The notes under the pieces: model-generated
What the model saw: the letters and a program-made list of their open reading frames with translations, nothing else
Told to the model about the DNA's origin: nothing
Database searches by the model: none
Made by a program: the position numbers and the translations under genes
Shown here: positions 1 to 6,674 of the stretch, piece by piece
How positions within the stretch are numbered: the first letter of the stretch is position 1
Layout of the letters: each line of letters begins with the position of its first letter
Assembly: GCA_028819675.1 (NCBI GenBank)
Contig: JAPPKT010000363.1
Location: 1 to 7,908 of the forward strand
Reading direction: 5' to 3'
DNA: 7,908 bases
Origin: Caldilineaceae bacterium
GTDB lineage: Bacteria > Chloroflexota > Anaerolineae > Caldilineales > Caldilineaceae

Positions 1-542
1 TACCGCCCTGGAGTATCACGATCAACACGGACTACATGATGTTTTTCAGGCCGGAGGACGACCAGCCCTTTTTCGGCGGGCGCAAGCGGTCGGCCCGGTT
101 CAAGGACCCGTTCTGCCCCATCATGAGTGAGCACCTCTACCAGGCGGCGAAGAAAGAGCCGAAGTTTGTCGGCGTGTACAGAGACGCCATCTATGTTTGC
201 ACGGCCTGGGGGCGCTTTGAGACTGCGAAGGAGATCCAGGTCTACGCGGAGATGGGCGCGCATGTCGTGGGTCATACGCTGGCGCATGAGTTGCCTGTTT
301 TTCGCAAGGCGGGCGTACGGCTTGCTTCAGTGGGAATCATCTCGAATCATGCTGAAGGTAGAGACGAATGGGTTGGCGACAATCCGGATGCGATGGCCGA
401 TTTCTACTTCAGCTGCCCTCACTATCTGGGACCTGTTATGGCCAACGCCATGCAGGCGCTGATCGAGAGCGGTGAGACGCCGCCTGAGGATCCGGACATT
501 TACCTCTACGGTCTAGGACAGTTCCCGGTTGAGGGGGCTTAG
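1..542 (+). CDS. Purine nucleoside / MTA phosphorylase family protein, C-terminal part (5' end outside window)
   Basis: The reading frame is open from the left edge (codons from base 3) to the TAG at 540-542, so the gene starts outside the window; the ATG at 36 is internal. Family members cleave purine nucleosides or methylthioadenosine with phosphate, in the cytoplasm, for purine salvage. Numbering from the ATG at 36, GRFET (59-63) matches the GPxFET loop; F61-E62 correspond to the purine-contacting Phe-Glu of human PNP (F200/E201). GAHVVGHTLAHE (74-85) matches the GAdvVGMstvpE segment that carries phosphate and ribose contacts. N104 in ISNHAEG falls at the position of PNP Asn243, which favours 6-oxopurines over the Asp of MTA phosphorylases. 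One oddity is His80 where nearly all relatives have Met. The gene ends 55 bases before the stop of the convergent lipoprotein gene, with no clear terminator between. Family assignment is firm; substrate is uncertain. Confidence 0.8.
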   Translation, partial: PPWSITINTDYMMFFRPEDDQPFFGGRKRSARFKDPFCPIMSEHLYQAAKKEPKFVGVYRDAIYVCTAWGRFETAKEIQVYAEMGAHVVGHTLAHELPVFRKAGVRLASVGIISNHAEGRDEWVGDNPDAMADFYFSCPHYLGPVMANAMQALIESGETPPEDPDIYLYGLGQFPVEGA

Positions 543-597
543 ATTACCGATCGTTGTGAGCCAGACAGACATTTAAATTGACGGCGTACTCTGAGGC

Positions 598-1281
598 TTA
601 CGGCTCTCCCGTCACGACATTGGGGGAGCCGACGGTCCAGAGTGCGCGTGACTCGTCGACTTGGCTGCAGGTCTCCAGGGTAAGCATCCGCCGCAGGTGA
701 CTGGGGCCGCCGGTGGGTTCGCCGGGCTCTGGTCCTACGGTCAGACACAGATCGCCTTCTGCAGTACTTTGCTCAAGAAGGATCCGGCCGTTTTCGTCGT
801 ACCGGAATAACTGCAGCGGCGCGTCGGAACATTCGGCCAAACCCAAAGTCGTTCCCGCTTCATCCCCGTTCGCCTCCATGCAGAGATTATAGGCAGGCAT
901 GGAGATTTGCCCTTGCGCCGGCAAGTCCCATTGGAACATTTCATCGTCGGCGCCGGGCTTGCAGGTGTGGGCGGTGAGGGCGCCCTGCAGATTGAGGGAA
1001 CGGCCGAATCCGGGTACGTCTACGCAGTAGAACTCTGGCTCGTCGAGGGGGTCGAGGAGTTGGATCAGACCAGGTGGAGCAGGTACGCTCAATTCGGTCG
1101 ATTCTGGTGCAGCTTTGATTGGAGTGGGGCTCTCGGCAACCGCTGCTGGGGGCGCCGGCGTGCCTTGGGGCGGGATCGTGAACTGACAGGCGACAAGGAA
1201 TAGGGCAACTGAGAACAAGAGGATGGCGTGCCCAGGAAGGCCGAGGGACAGGATGCGTCGGGGCTTTCGATTGTCGGTCAT
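598..1281 (-). CDS. Secreted lipoprotein with ricin B-type beta-trefoil domain
   Basis: A 227-residue protein. Residues 1-9 are charged, 10-31 form a hydrophobic signal segment, and LVAC (29-32) is a good lipobox, so Cys32 should be lipidated. A Pro/Ala/Thr/Ser-rich linker follows (about 34-80). The rest (about 81-217) shows three similar repeats, each with a Cys pair and a QxW-like end: C86/C107 then FQW (116-118), C134/C151 then LFRY (158-161), C179/C205 then LWT (214-216). This is the pattern of a ricin-type beta-trefoil, a fold that usually binds carbohydrate; the QxW motifs of repeats 2 and 3 are degenerate, so sugar binding is not assured. No catalytic domain is present, so it is probably a surface or envelope binding protein. 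The ATG at 1279-1281 is supported by AAGGAG at 1291-1296, nine bases upstream. It diverges from the sulfatase gene. Confidence 0.75.
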   Translation of the reverse strand: MTDNRKPRRILSLGLPGHAILLFSVALFLVACQFTIPPQGTPAPPAAVAESPTPIKAAPESTELSVPAPPGLIQLLDPLDEPEFYCVDVPGFGRSLNLQGALTAHTCKPGADDEMFQWDLPAQGQISMPAYNLCMEANGDEAGTTLGLAECSDAPLQLFRYDENGRILLEQSTAEGDLCLTVGPEPGEPTGGPSHLRRMLTLETCSQVDESRALWTVGSPNVVTGEP

Positions 1282-1290
1282 TCGAATGTA

Positions 1291-1296
1291 CTCCTT
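1291..1296 (-). promoter_or_regulatory. Ribosome binding site of the lipoprotein gene
   Basis: On the minus strand this reads AAGGAG, nine bases before the ATG at 1281, and fixes the start directly ahead of the charged n-region of the signal peptide. Confidence 0.7.
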
Positions 1297-1352
1297 CGGG
1301 AGAGGAAGATTTACCGGGCCGCAAACCGAGAGGGCTGTTGCGGGCCGGTGGA

Positions 1353-1381
1353 ATTATACATCTGTTAGGCCGCGTTCGTAA
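1353..1381 (-). promoter_or_regulatory. Candidate sigma-70-like promoter for the lipoprotein gene
   Basis: The minus strand has a perfect TATAAT at 1358-1353. Seventeen bases upstream, at 1381-1376, is TTACGA, a poor -35 matching TTGACA at three of six positions. Transcription would start near 1346 and leave a leader of about 65 bases with AAGGAG at its end. The exact -10 in a GC-rich gap is suggestive; the weak -35 keeps confidence moderate. A weaker + strand candidate (TTCGTA 1375-1380, 17 bases, TATCGT 1398-1403) could serve the sulfatase but is not convincing. Confidence 0.4.
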
Positions 1382-1424
1382 CCCGAGGCGCTGCCCGTAT
1401 CGTGCTGGACTGCCAAAACTGCCA

Positions 1425-1445
1425 GGGCACCCACAAGGGGTGCCC
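1425..1445. repeat. 8-bp perfect inverted repeat upstream of the sulfatase gene
   Basis: GGGCACCC (1425-1432) and GGGTGCCC (1438-1445) are perfect reverse complements separated by the 5-base loop ACAAG. The repeat ends 29 bases before the preferred sulfatase start and lies between two divergent genes. Directly to its left ACTGCCA occurs twice (1409-1415 and 1418-1424). It could be a regulator-binding site or an mRNA hairpin; no T-run follows, so it is not a standard terminator. Confidence 0.5.
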
Positions 1446-1474
1446 CTACGGTGGGGACACATGATGGGGATGGC

Positions 1475-2842
1475 ATGTCAATGACCCAAAGGCAGCCGAA
1501 CATCCTTTTGTTCGTGACCGACGATCACGGGCAGTGGGCGAGCGGGCCCTACGGCAATCAGGAAGTGGTCACACCTAACCTGGACCGTTTGGCGGCTTCG
1601 GGAGTGGTGATGGAGAACGCGTTCACGCCGACGCCGGTGTGCTCGGCGGCGCGGGCTTCGCTGCTGACAGGACTGACGCCTTCGCAGCATGGGGTCCACG
1701 ACTATATCGCGATGGCGTTTGATCGGGAGCCGTGGCTGGCAGGGGAAAGGACACTGCCGCAGCTGCTGCAGGAGGCCGGTTACCGGACGGGGCTTGCCGG
1801 CAAGTGGCATGCTGGAAGTGAGGACGAGCCGGCGCCGGGATTCGATTCTTGGTTCAGTGTGGGAAGCGCTTACCCGCTGCTGCACGAGGGGACACGCGAC
1901 TTCTGCAATCAGGGGCGGATGGAGGCAGTGTGCGGCTACACTGATGAGATCATTGCTGGACAGTCGACACGATTCGTCGAGGCTGACGATCAGAGGCCTT
2001 TTTTTCTTCTTGTCTGTCTAACCGCTACACACGGGCCATGGAGTGGGCATCCGGAGAGGCTGGTTCGTTTGTATGATGAAGCCGCCTTCGACGACATTCC
2101 TAGGGGAGAGTCCTACCCGTTTGGGGAACAGGCGTTAGAGTCGCAGGGCGTGGACCGGGGTCGCGAGCGGGAGGCGCAGGCCCAGTATTATGCCGCAGTC
2201 AGCCATGTTGACGAGATTGTCGGGAGGTTGCTGGCAGCAGTTGACGGGGCAGGCAAGTTGGACAATACGCTGGCGGTATACACATCGGATCACGGGCTGA
2301 ACTGTGGCCATCACGGTATCTGGGGCAAGGGGAACGGGACGCGGCCTTTGAACATGGTGGAGGAGTCGATTCGGGTGCCCTTGATTCTGAACTGGCCGGG
2401 CGTTTTGCCTGCGGGTTTGCGGTGCGAGGAACTGGTTGATCATCTGGACCTGTTCCAGACGCTGGCGGAAGCCGGGGAGGCGAGACAGCCTACCAATGTC
2501 GATTTCGCGGGCAAAAGCTTACGGCCGCTTCTCGTCGAGCCGGACGGGGGCGGGTCCTGGCGAGATGTTCAGTTTGGCGAGTATGGGACAGTGCGCATGG
2601 CGCGGACGAGACCATACAAGCTGGTGCAGCGGCATCCGTTCGGGCCCGACGAACTCTTCGACCTGGAGGCCGATCCGCGTGAGTGCCGTAACCTCATTGG
2701 CAGCTCATCGCACCAGGCAGTCCGTTCTGAACTCTCTCTTCAGATCGAGGCGCATTTCGGACGCTACACCAGGCCGGGCAAGAGCGGCACGCTAGGAGCA
2801 GAGCTGCCGCAGCACAACATGACTGAAGCCTGGCGAACTTAG
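1475..2842 (+). CDS. Formylglycine-dependent sulfatase, type I, no signal peptide
   Basis: About 455 residues from the ATG at 1475. Sulfatases hydrolyse sulfate esters (or N-sulfates) with a Cys-derived formylglycine. Landmarks, numbered from this ATG: metal ligands D16-D17 in TDDHG; the maturation motif CSAAR (56-60) with Cys56 as the modified residue, followed by ASLLTG; GKWH (109-112) with Lys110 and His112; His186 in THGPW; D272-H273 in TSDHG; K285 in WGKG. The C-terminal subdomain ends with ELFDLEADPRE, a typical sulfatase close. Position 3 of the motif is Ala rather than the usual Pro. The protein begins only about six residues before PNILLF, so no export signal is present and a cytoplasmic location is likely, with the substrate imported first. 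Start choice is unsure: GTG 1451, ATG 1475 and ATG 1481 are in frame; GGGGA at 1466-1470 fits 1475 or 1481. The substrate cannot be told. The stop overlaps that of the convergent MFS gene. Confidence 0.88.
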   Translation: MSMTQRQPNILLFVTDDHGQWASGPYGNQEVVTPNLDRLAASGVVMENAFTPTPVCSAARASLLTGLTPSQHGVHDYIAMAFDREPWLAGERTLPQLLQEAGYRTGLAGKWHAGSEDEPAPGFDSWFSVGSAYPLLHEGTRDFCNQGRMEAVCGYTDEIIAGQSTRFVEADDQRPFFLLVCLTATHGPWSGHPERLVRLYDEAAFDDIPRGESYPFGEQALESQGVDRGREREAQAQYYAAVSHVDEIVGRLLAAVDGAGKLDNTLAVYTSDHGLNCGHHGIWGKGNGTRPLNMVEESIRVPLILNWPGVLPAGLRCEELVDHLDLFQTLAEAGEARQPTNVDFAGKSLRPLLVEPDGGGSWRDVQFGEYGTVRMARTRPYKLVQRHPFGPDELFDLEADPRECRNLIGSSSHQAVRSELSLQIEAHFGRYTRPGKSGTLGAELPQHNMTEAWRT

Positions 2843-4266
2843 GCTGGTTGTTCCGGTTTGGACCTCAGCGACCAGAGCAGTGTGGCCCCGATAACAACAG
2901 CTACGATGTAGAACTGCAGTCGAAAGGCCTGACTGATGGCCAGCGGGGCGGCTTCGGTCACGTCCACGGCCATGCCGGCAGAGCGTGCTACGTTGCTGGC
3001 AAAGACGGTGCCCAGCAAAGCTATCCCAGTGGTTTGACCAATCATACGCGTCAGCCCGATCAGTCCTGAGGCGACGCCGAGCCGGGCTGCGGGTGCCGCG
3101 GCCATGATGACGGTGCTATTGGGGCTCATGAATAGCCCGATGCCGATGCCCATGGGAAGAATGCGCAGGAGGAAACCAAGCTGGCTGTTGTCCAGGTGGG
3201 AAGTGCTGGCGACGAGGAAGCCGATGAGGAGGGTTGCGAGTCCGATCAGGGTAACGCGATGGGCGCCGAGGCGGTCGGCGAGATAGCCGGCGGCAGGTGC
3301 GATGAGCGCGATCTCGATGGAGACGATGGCCATCACGAAGCCGACCTGGAGGATGGTAAGACCAAGCGCGAGCTGCATGAAGAAGGGAAGCAAAAAGGTG
3401 ACGCCGGAGGTTGCGATGCCGGCAAGTGCGGCAATTGCAATGTGGAGTGTGAATGGGCGACTGCGGAAGAGTTCGAAGTCGAGCACGGGATGGGCAACGC
3501 GGCGTTCGGCGTAGAGAAAGGCCACGAAACTGATGGCGCTGGCGGCAAAGAGAAGAAGGACGTAGACGTGGGCGAAGCCGATGATCTGGCCGTAGGAGAG
3601 GCCGAGCGAGAGCGTGCACATGGTTACGCCGATCAGGGTCGCGCCGAAAATGTCGAAACGCCGGGAAGTGCCGGAGGGCGACAAGACAGGGAGATACCTT
3701 GCCGCCAATAGCGCGGCCAATACTGCACATGGAACCAGAATGAAGAAGGCGATCCGCCAGCCATAGGCGCCGATCAGATATCCGCCAAGGATCGGGCCCA
3801 CGAAGTGTCCGAAGGAGTTGGAGCCGGCAGCGATACCCAGTACACGCCCTTTTTCTGAATCGGGAAAGATCTCGGCAACAATCGCCATGGAAAGGACGGT
3901 GACGACGGCGGCGCCGGTGGACTGAAGGACGCGGAAACCGATAAGGAAGTAGACGTTGGGAGAAAGTGCGCAGAGAAGGGAGGCCAGTCCAAAGAAGAGA
4001 TTCCCGGCGATGAAGATGCGTCTCTTGCCGAACATGTCAGCGAGGCGGCCAACGCTCAGCATCACCACGGCCAGGGTGATCTGGAAGCTGAGCAGCACCC
4101 ACTGAATGGTGGTGAAGTTGGTGCCCAGCTCCTGGGACAGGGTCGGCAGTGCAGCCTGAATTGTGCTCTGGTTGAGGGCCTGAACCAGAATGCCGGCGAC
4201 TACCGCCAGGAGGGCAACCCACTTGCGGGTCCGGGAAGCTTCTACGGTTGAGGCATCACTGTTCAT
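2839..4266 (-). CDS. MFS transporter, DHA2 (14-helix, EmrB/QacA-type) family
   Basis: A 475-residue inner-membrane protein with about 14 hydrophobic helices (roughly 16-36, 53-73, 84-102, 106-131, 142-166, 170-190, 206-226, 230-253, 272-296, 302-326, 336-355, 362-385, 397-424, 449-466). Signature motifs: motif A GRLADMFGKRR (73-83) between helices 2 and 3; motif C GHFVGPILGG (153-162) in helix 5; and the family-typical RLGVASGL...R (395-407). DHA2 members are mainly proton-coupled exporters of drugs or metabolites. The helix-1 motif, usually LDxTIVNVALP, reads LNQSTIQAALP (31-41), so the acidic residue is Asn32 here. It is the last gene of a same-strand series, 98 bases after the M20 gene. 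No good Shine-Dalgarno precedes the ATG at 4266; instead an 8-bp palindrome CGGGCCCG lies at 4269-4276. Its stop overlaps the convergent sulfatase stop. Substrate unknown. Confidence 0.88.
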   Translation of the reverse strand: MNSDASTVEASRTRKWVALLAVVAGILVQALNQSTIQAALPTLSQELGTNFTTIQWVLLSFQITLAVVMLSVGRLADMFGKRRIFIAGNLFFGLASLLCALSPNVYFLIGFRVLQSTGAAVVTVLSMAIVAEIFPDSEKGRVLGIAAGSNSFGHFVGPILGGYLIGAYGWRIAFFILVPCAVLAALLAARYLPVLSPSGTSRRFDIFGATLIGVTMCTLSLGLSYGQIIGFAHVYVLLLFAASAISFVAFLYAERRVAHPVLDFELFRSRPFTLHIAIAALAGIATSGVTFLLPFFMQLALGLTILQVGFVMAIVSIEIALIAPAAGYLADRLGAHRVTLIGLATLLIGFLVASTSHLDNSQLGFLLRILPMGIGIGLFMSPNSTVIMAAAPAARLGVASGLIGLTRMIGQTTGIALLGTVFASNVARSAGMAVDVTEAAPLAISQAFRLQFYIVAVVIGATLLWSLRSKPEQPA

Positions 4267-4364
4267 TTCGGGCCCGGACCTGGCTAGGAAAATGGCATAG
4301 CGGCCTCACCTGCTGTCCTGTAAGGCGAGCTTGTTCCTCTGCTTCAGGATTGCGCTAGCCGGAG

Positions 4365-5717
4365 CTACAGGTTGCCGATTGCCTGGATGAAGTGGCCGGT
4401 ATAGCGAATGGCCCGCATGTAATCTTCGACGAAAATGTTTTCGTTGGGGGCGTGGAGGTTTGAGTTGGGGTTGCCGGCGCCGCCGCCGGAGATGCCTGGA
4501 ATGCCGAAGGTCCCGCACAGCTGGTACATGGGTCCGCCGCCAGCTGAAGAGGGGTAGACGACCGGTTCTGCGGCAAAGATGTCGCGGGCCACGGCGATGC
4601 TGGCCTGGACCCAGGGATGGTCGACCTGCGACCGGTAGGGCCAGAGCTGCGCCAGGAGCTCGACGTTGACGTCGGTGAAGCCGCGGCGGTCGAGGTGTTC
4701 TCTGACGAGGCGCAGCACCAGCTCGGGGTTTAGATCAGGGACCAAGCGGAAGTCCACTTTTGCCGAAGCCTGGTTGGGGAGGACGGTCTTCAGGCCAGGG
4801 CCTGTGTAGCCACTCAGAAAGCCGCAGATGGTGCAGGTCGGGTCGAATAGGAGTTGCTTGACGATGTCCGGGCCAGTTGCGCCCTTCAGGAACGAGCTTA
4901 TGCCAAAGTCCTGCTTGTTCTGCTCTTCATCGAAGGGGATTCCCTGGATGTAGTCCAATTCGTCTGCGGTGGGCTTGACGACATGGTCCATCAGGCCGTC
5001 GACGGTAATGTTTTCATTCTCGTCTTTGAGGCTGGCGAGGGCCCAGATAAGGCGCCAGGCCGGATTGCCGACTATTGGGGCGTTCATGGAGTGGAGGTCG
5101 CTGCTTGCGCCGCTAACGGAGAGGCCGAGGTAGGCGATTCCTTTCATGCCGAGAGAGATGACCGGTCTGCCGGCGCCGTCTCTGCGCCCCCCTTCCCACA
5201 GGCAGGCGTCGGCGCCTTCGAGGAGAGCGCGATTTTCCTCGACGAAACGGGCCAGATTGGGGCTGCCAACCTCTTCTTCTCCTTCAACAATCCATTTGAT
5301 GCGGAAGGGAAGCTCGCCGATCTCCTGCTGGTAGGCTTCTATAGCCTGGACGCGTGCCATCCACGGGCCCTTGTTGTCGGAGACGCCGCGGGCCCAGACG
5401 CGGCCGTCGCGGATCTCGGCGTCGAAGGGGCCTGAATCCCATAACTCCAGTGGTTCTGGCGGCTGGACGTCGTAGTGGTTGTAGATCATGAGGGTCTTGT
5501 CGCCGGACCCCATTTCAGCGTAGACGACGGGCGCCCCGCCTTCGACTGAGATCACTCTGGACTCGAAGCCAACTCTGCGCAGCCGGTTGCTGACCCAATC
5601 GGCAGTCTCTTCTATGCCGATATTCTGCGCAATGATGCTGGGTTTGCGGCAGAACTCCTGAAGTTCTGCGAGAAAGCGCTCCTGGTTGTCCCGGACGTTG
5701 GCTTCGAAGCGGTCCAT
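4365..5717 (-). CDS. M20 family metallopeptidase / deacylase (CNDP-like dipeptidase)
   Basis: A 450-residue cytoplasmic zinc hydrolase of the M20 (ArgE/DapE/carnosinase) family, which cleaves dipeptides or N-acyl amino acids. Numbered from the ATG at 5717: metal ligand His81 with Asp83 in NHYDVQP; bridging Asp114 in VSDNKGP; Glu148 (general base) and Glu149 (metal) in GEEEVGS; Glu175 in LWEGG as the next ligand, as in DapE and carboxypeptidase G2 rather than the Asp of carnosinases; His422 in HAPNENI. The lid/dimerisation domain lies between about 185 and 365 and carries DLHS (208-211) and LPNQASAKVDFR. All catalytic residues are present. The start at 5717 is chosen because AGGAG (5724-5728) lies six bases upstream and the protein begins MDRFEANV like relatives; a GTG at 5768 would add 17 unrelated residues encoded by the leader stems. 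It follows the racemase gene by 155 bases. Exact substrate unknown. Confidence 0.88.
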   Translation of the reverse strand: MDRFEANVRDNQERFLAELQEFCRKPSIIAQNIGIEETADWVSNRLRRVGFESRVISVEGGAPVVYAEMGSGDKTLMIYNHYDVQPPEPLELWDSGPFDAEIRDGRVWARGVSDNKGPWMARVQAIEAYQQEIGELPFRIKWIVEGEEEVGSPNLARFVEENRALLEGADACLWEGGRRDGAGRPVISLGMKGIAYLGLSVSGASSDLHSMNAPIVGNPAWRLIWALASLKDENENITVDGLMDHVVKPTADELDYIQGIPFDEEQNKQDFGISSFLKGATGPDIVKQLLFDPTCTICGFLSGYTGPGLKTVLPNQASAKVDFRLVPDLNPELVLRLVREHLDRRGFTDVNVELLAQLWPYRSQVDHPWVQASIAVARDIFAAEPVVYPSSAGGGPMYQLCGTFGIPGISGGGAGNPNSNLHAPNENIFVEDYMRAIRYTGHFIQAIGNL

Positions 5718-5723
5718 GTGGAT

Positions 5724-5728
5724 CTCCT
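5724..5728 (-). promoter_or_regulatory. Ribosome binding site deciding the M20 gene start
   Basis: AGGAG on the minus strand, six bases before the ATG at 5717. It rules in this start over the GTG at 5768, which has no comparable site. Confidence 0.7.
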
Positions 5729-5734
5729 GTGGTC

Positions 5735-5779
5735 TTATGCAGGGGTTACCAGGGGCAGAATGCTGCACTGCCCCTGCAT
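5735..5779 (-). promoter_or_regulatory. Attenuator-like leader with two alternative stems and a 14-codon ORF, upstream of the M20 gene
   Basis: Read on the minus strand, ATGCAGGGGCAG (5779-5768) can pair in two ways. Its CAGGGGCAG part (5776-5768) is a perfect complement of CTGCCCCTG (5758-5750), loop nine bases. Its ATGCAGGGG part (5779-5771) is a perfect complement of CCCCTGCAT (5745-5737). The two 9-bp stems share six bases of the left arm and exclude each other. The same bases form a small ORF, ATG at 5779 to TAA at 5735, encoding MQGQCSILPLVTPA. It ends 17 bases before the M20 start, just ahead of that gene's AGGAG. No Shine-Dalgarno precedes the small ATG and no T-run follows either stem, so translation control or a chance palindrome are both possible. 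Confidence 0.35.
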
Positions 5780-5804
5780 TTGTCAGGATGGGTATTTTCA
5801 GTGT

Positions 5805-5822
5805 CCGAAAGATGGTCTTCGG
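5805..5822 (-). repeat. Short hairpin downstream of the racemase gene
   Basis: On the minus strand CCGAAGA (5822-5816), loop CCA, and TCTTTCGG (5812-5805) pair over seven bases with one bulged T. It lies about 50 bases after the racemase stop. There is no T-run, so it is at best a weak 3'-end or processing structure between two genes of the series. Confidence 0.25.
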
Positions 5823-5872
5823 TGGTTGCGGAAGCGGTCCGGTTTGGTCGACAGCCGCCTAGAGATCGGTTG

Positions 5873-6667
5873 TCAGTTCAAAGAGGGGACGGCCTCGGCC
5901 GAAACTGGGAAACGAGAGTGTCTGGCAAACGAGAGTTGAAGCTGATACTCGTTATAGTACCTGCGCGTGGCGGCAACCATCTCGATGTATTTGAGCGCAG
6001 TGACCATGGGGTCGAGCACGGTTACAGGGACGGCGCGGGCGACGGGTTCCAGAAGTCCTGACCAGAGCGTGCAGGCGAAGAAGACTGCGTCGGCGCCATC
6101 TTCTTCCAACGCGAGTCTGGCCTGTTCAACGCCATCCTCGCGGGCAGCGCGATCCATTTCTTCCACGACGATACGACGCAGCTCGGATTCATCCTGCTCG
6201 AACAGGCGCATGGCCATGTCGGGATCGGGATGGGCGAAGTGGGCCTCGCGCACTGAGGCCAGCCAGGGGGCCATGTTGTATCTGTGAACCAGGTGGTTCC
6301 AGGAGCCGCCGTTCTTTCGCCCGGCGATGATTGTTACGCGGCCCAGCGCGGGCGCGGTGTGGGCCAAGGCTTCGAAGGGGCCGGAGACGGGGATATTGAC
6401 GAGTCTCTTGGCATCTTCGACGCCCGGGTCGGCACAACAGCCGATTGAAATACCATCGAACCCTTCCTTCTCGCCTTCCGTGACGGCATGAAGGAGTTGG
6501 TTTGTGAAATAGGCTGCGGGCGGCAGGTAGGGGGTCTTGGGAACATCCTTCAAGCTGCGAACAACGAGCTCGGTGTCCGGACAGGCGGCGGGCTGCAGGA
6601 TGTTGTAGGTGTACTCGTCGTACATGTCGGTCCCGAGCGGGTTAATGTACAGGATTCGGGTTGTCAT
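5873..6667 (-). CDS. Asp/Glu/hydantoin racemase family protein
   Basis: A 264-residue protein of the cofactor-independent two-cysteine racemase family, which invert the alpha carbon of amino acids or hydantoins by two Cys acting as acid and base. Numbered from the ATG at 6667: the N-terminal strand ILYINPLGTD (5-14) is the typical opening; GCCADPGVEDAKRL (76-89) carries the first catalytic Cys, most likely Cys78 just before A-D-P-G; NIPVSGPFEA (91-100) is a hallmark of hydantoin racemases; FFACTLWSG (196-204) carries the second catalytic Cys, Cys199. AAGGAG lies seven bases before this ATG, whereas the upstream in-frame ATG at 6805 would add 46 residues overlapping the end of the MFS gene and without family character. 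The usual family length is about 230-250, so about 20 residues at the C-terminus (after about 240) are extra. It lies between the MFS and M20 genes on the same strand; the substrate may be an amino acid, hydantoin or related acid. Confidence 0.82.
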   Translation of the reverse strand: MTTRILYINPLGTDMYDEYTYNILQPAACPDTELVVRSLKDVPKTPYLPPAAYFTNQLLHAVTEGEKEGFDGISIGCCADPGVEDAKRLVNIPVSGPFEALAHTAPALGRVTIIAGRKNGGSWNHLVHRYNMAPWLASVREAHFAHPDPDMAMRLFEQDESELRRIVVEEMDRAAREDGVEQARLALEEDGADAVFFACTLWSGLLEPVARAVPVTVLDPMVTALKYIEMVAATRRYYNEYQLQLSFARHSRFPVSAEAVPSLN

Positions 6668-6674
6668 AGGACTG

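Noticed and set aside
543..597. Possible bidirectional terminator between the phosphorylase and lipoprotein genes
   Set aside because: Only a weak TGAGCC/GGCTTA pairing with a long loop and the palindrome ATTTAAAT; no convincing stem with a T-run.
941..1462. A 173-codon minus-strand ORF across the lipoprotein gene and its upstream gap
   Set aside because: It is Arg/Pro/His-rich, overlaps a well-supported lipoprotein in another frame, and has no recognisable domain; it is a GC-driven shadow.
3116..3730. Long ORFs inside the DHA2 transporter gene on both strands (including 3196-3711 +)
   Set aside because: Low-complexity His/Arg/Pro-rich or Glu/Gly-rich products inside a gene with clear MFS motifs.
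4854..5435. A 193-codon + strand ORF antisense to the M20 gene
   Set aside because: The opposite strand encodes all M20 catalytic motifs; this ORF has no family features and follows from codon bias of the real gene.
5718..5768. N-terminal extension of the M20 protein from a GTG at 5768
   Set aside because: The extra 17 residues are encoded by the leader stems and the ribosome binding site; AGGAG at 5724-5728 supports the ATG at 5717.
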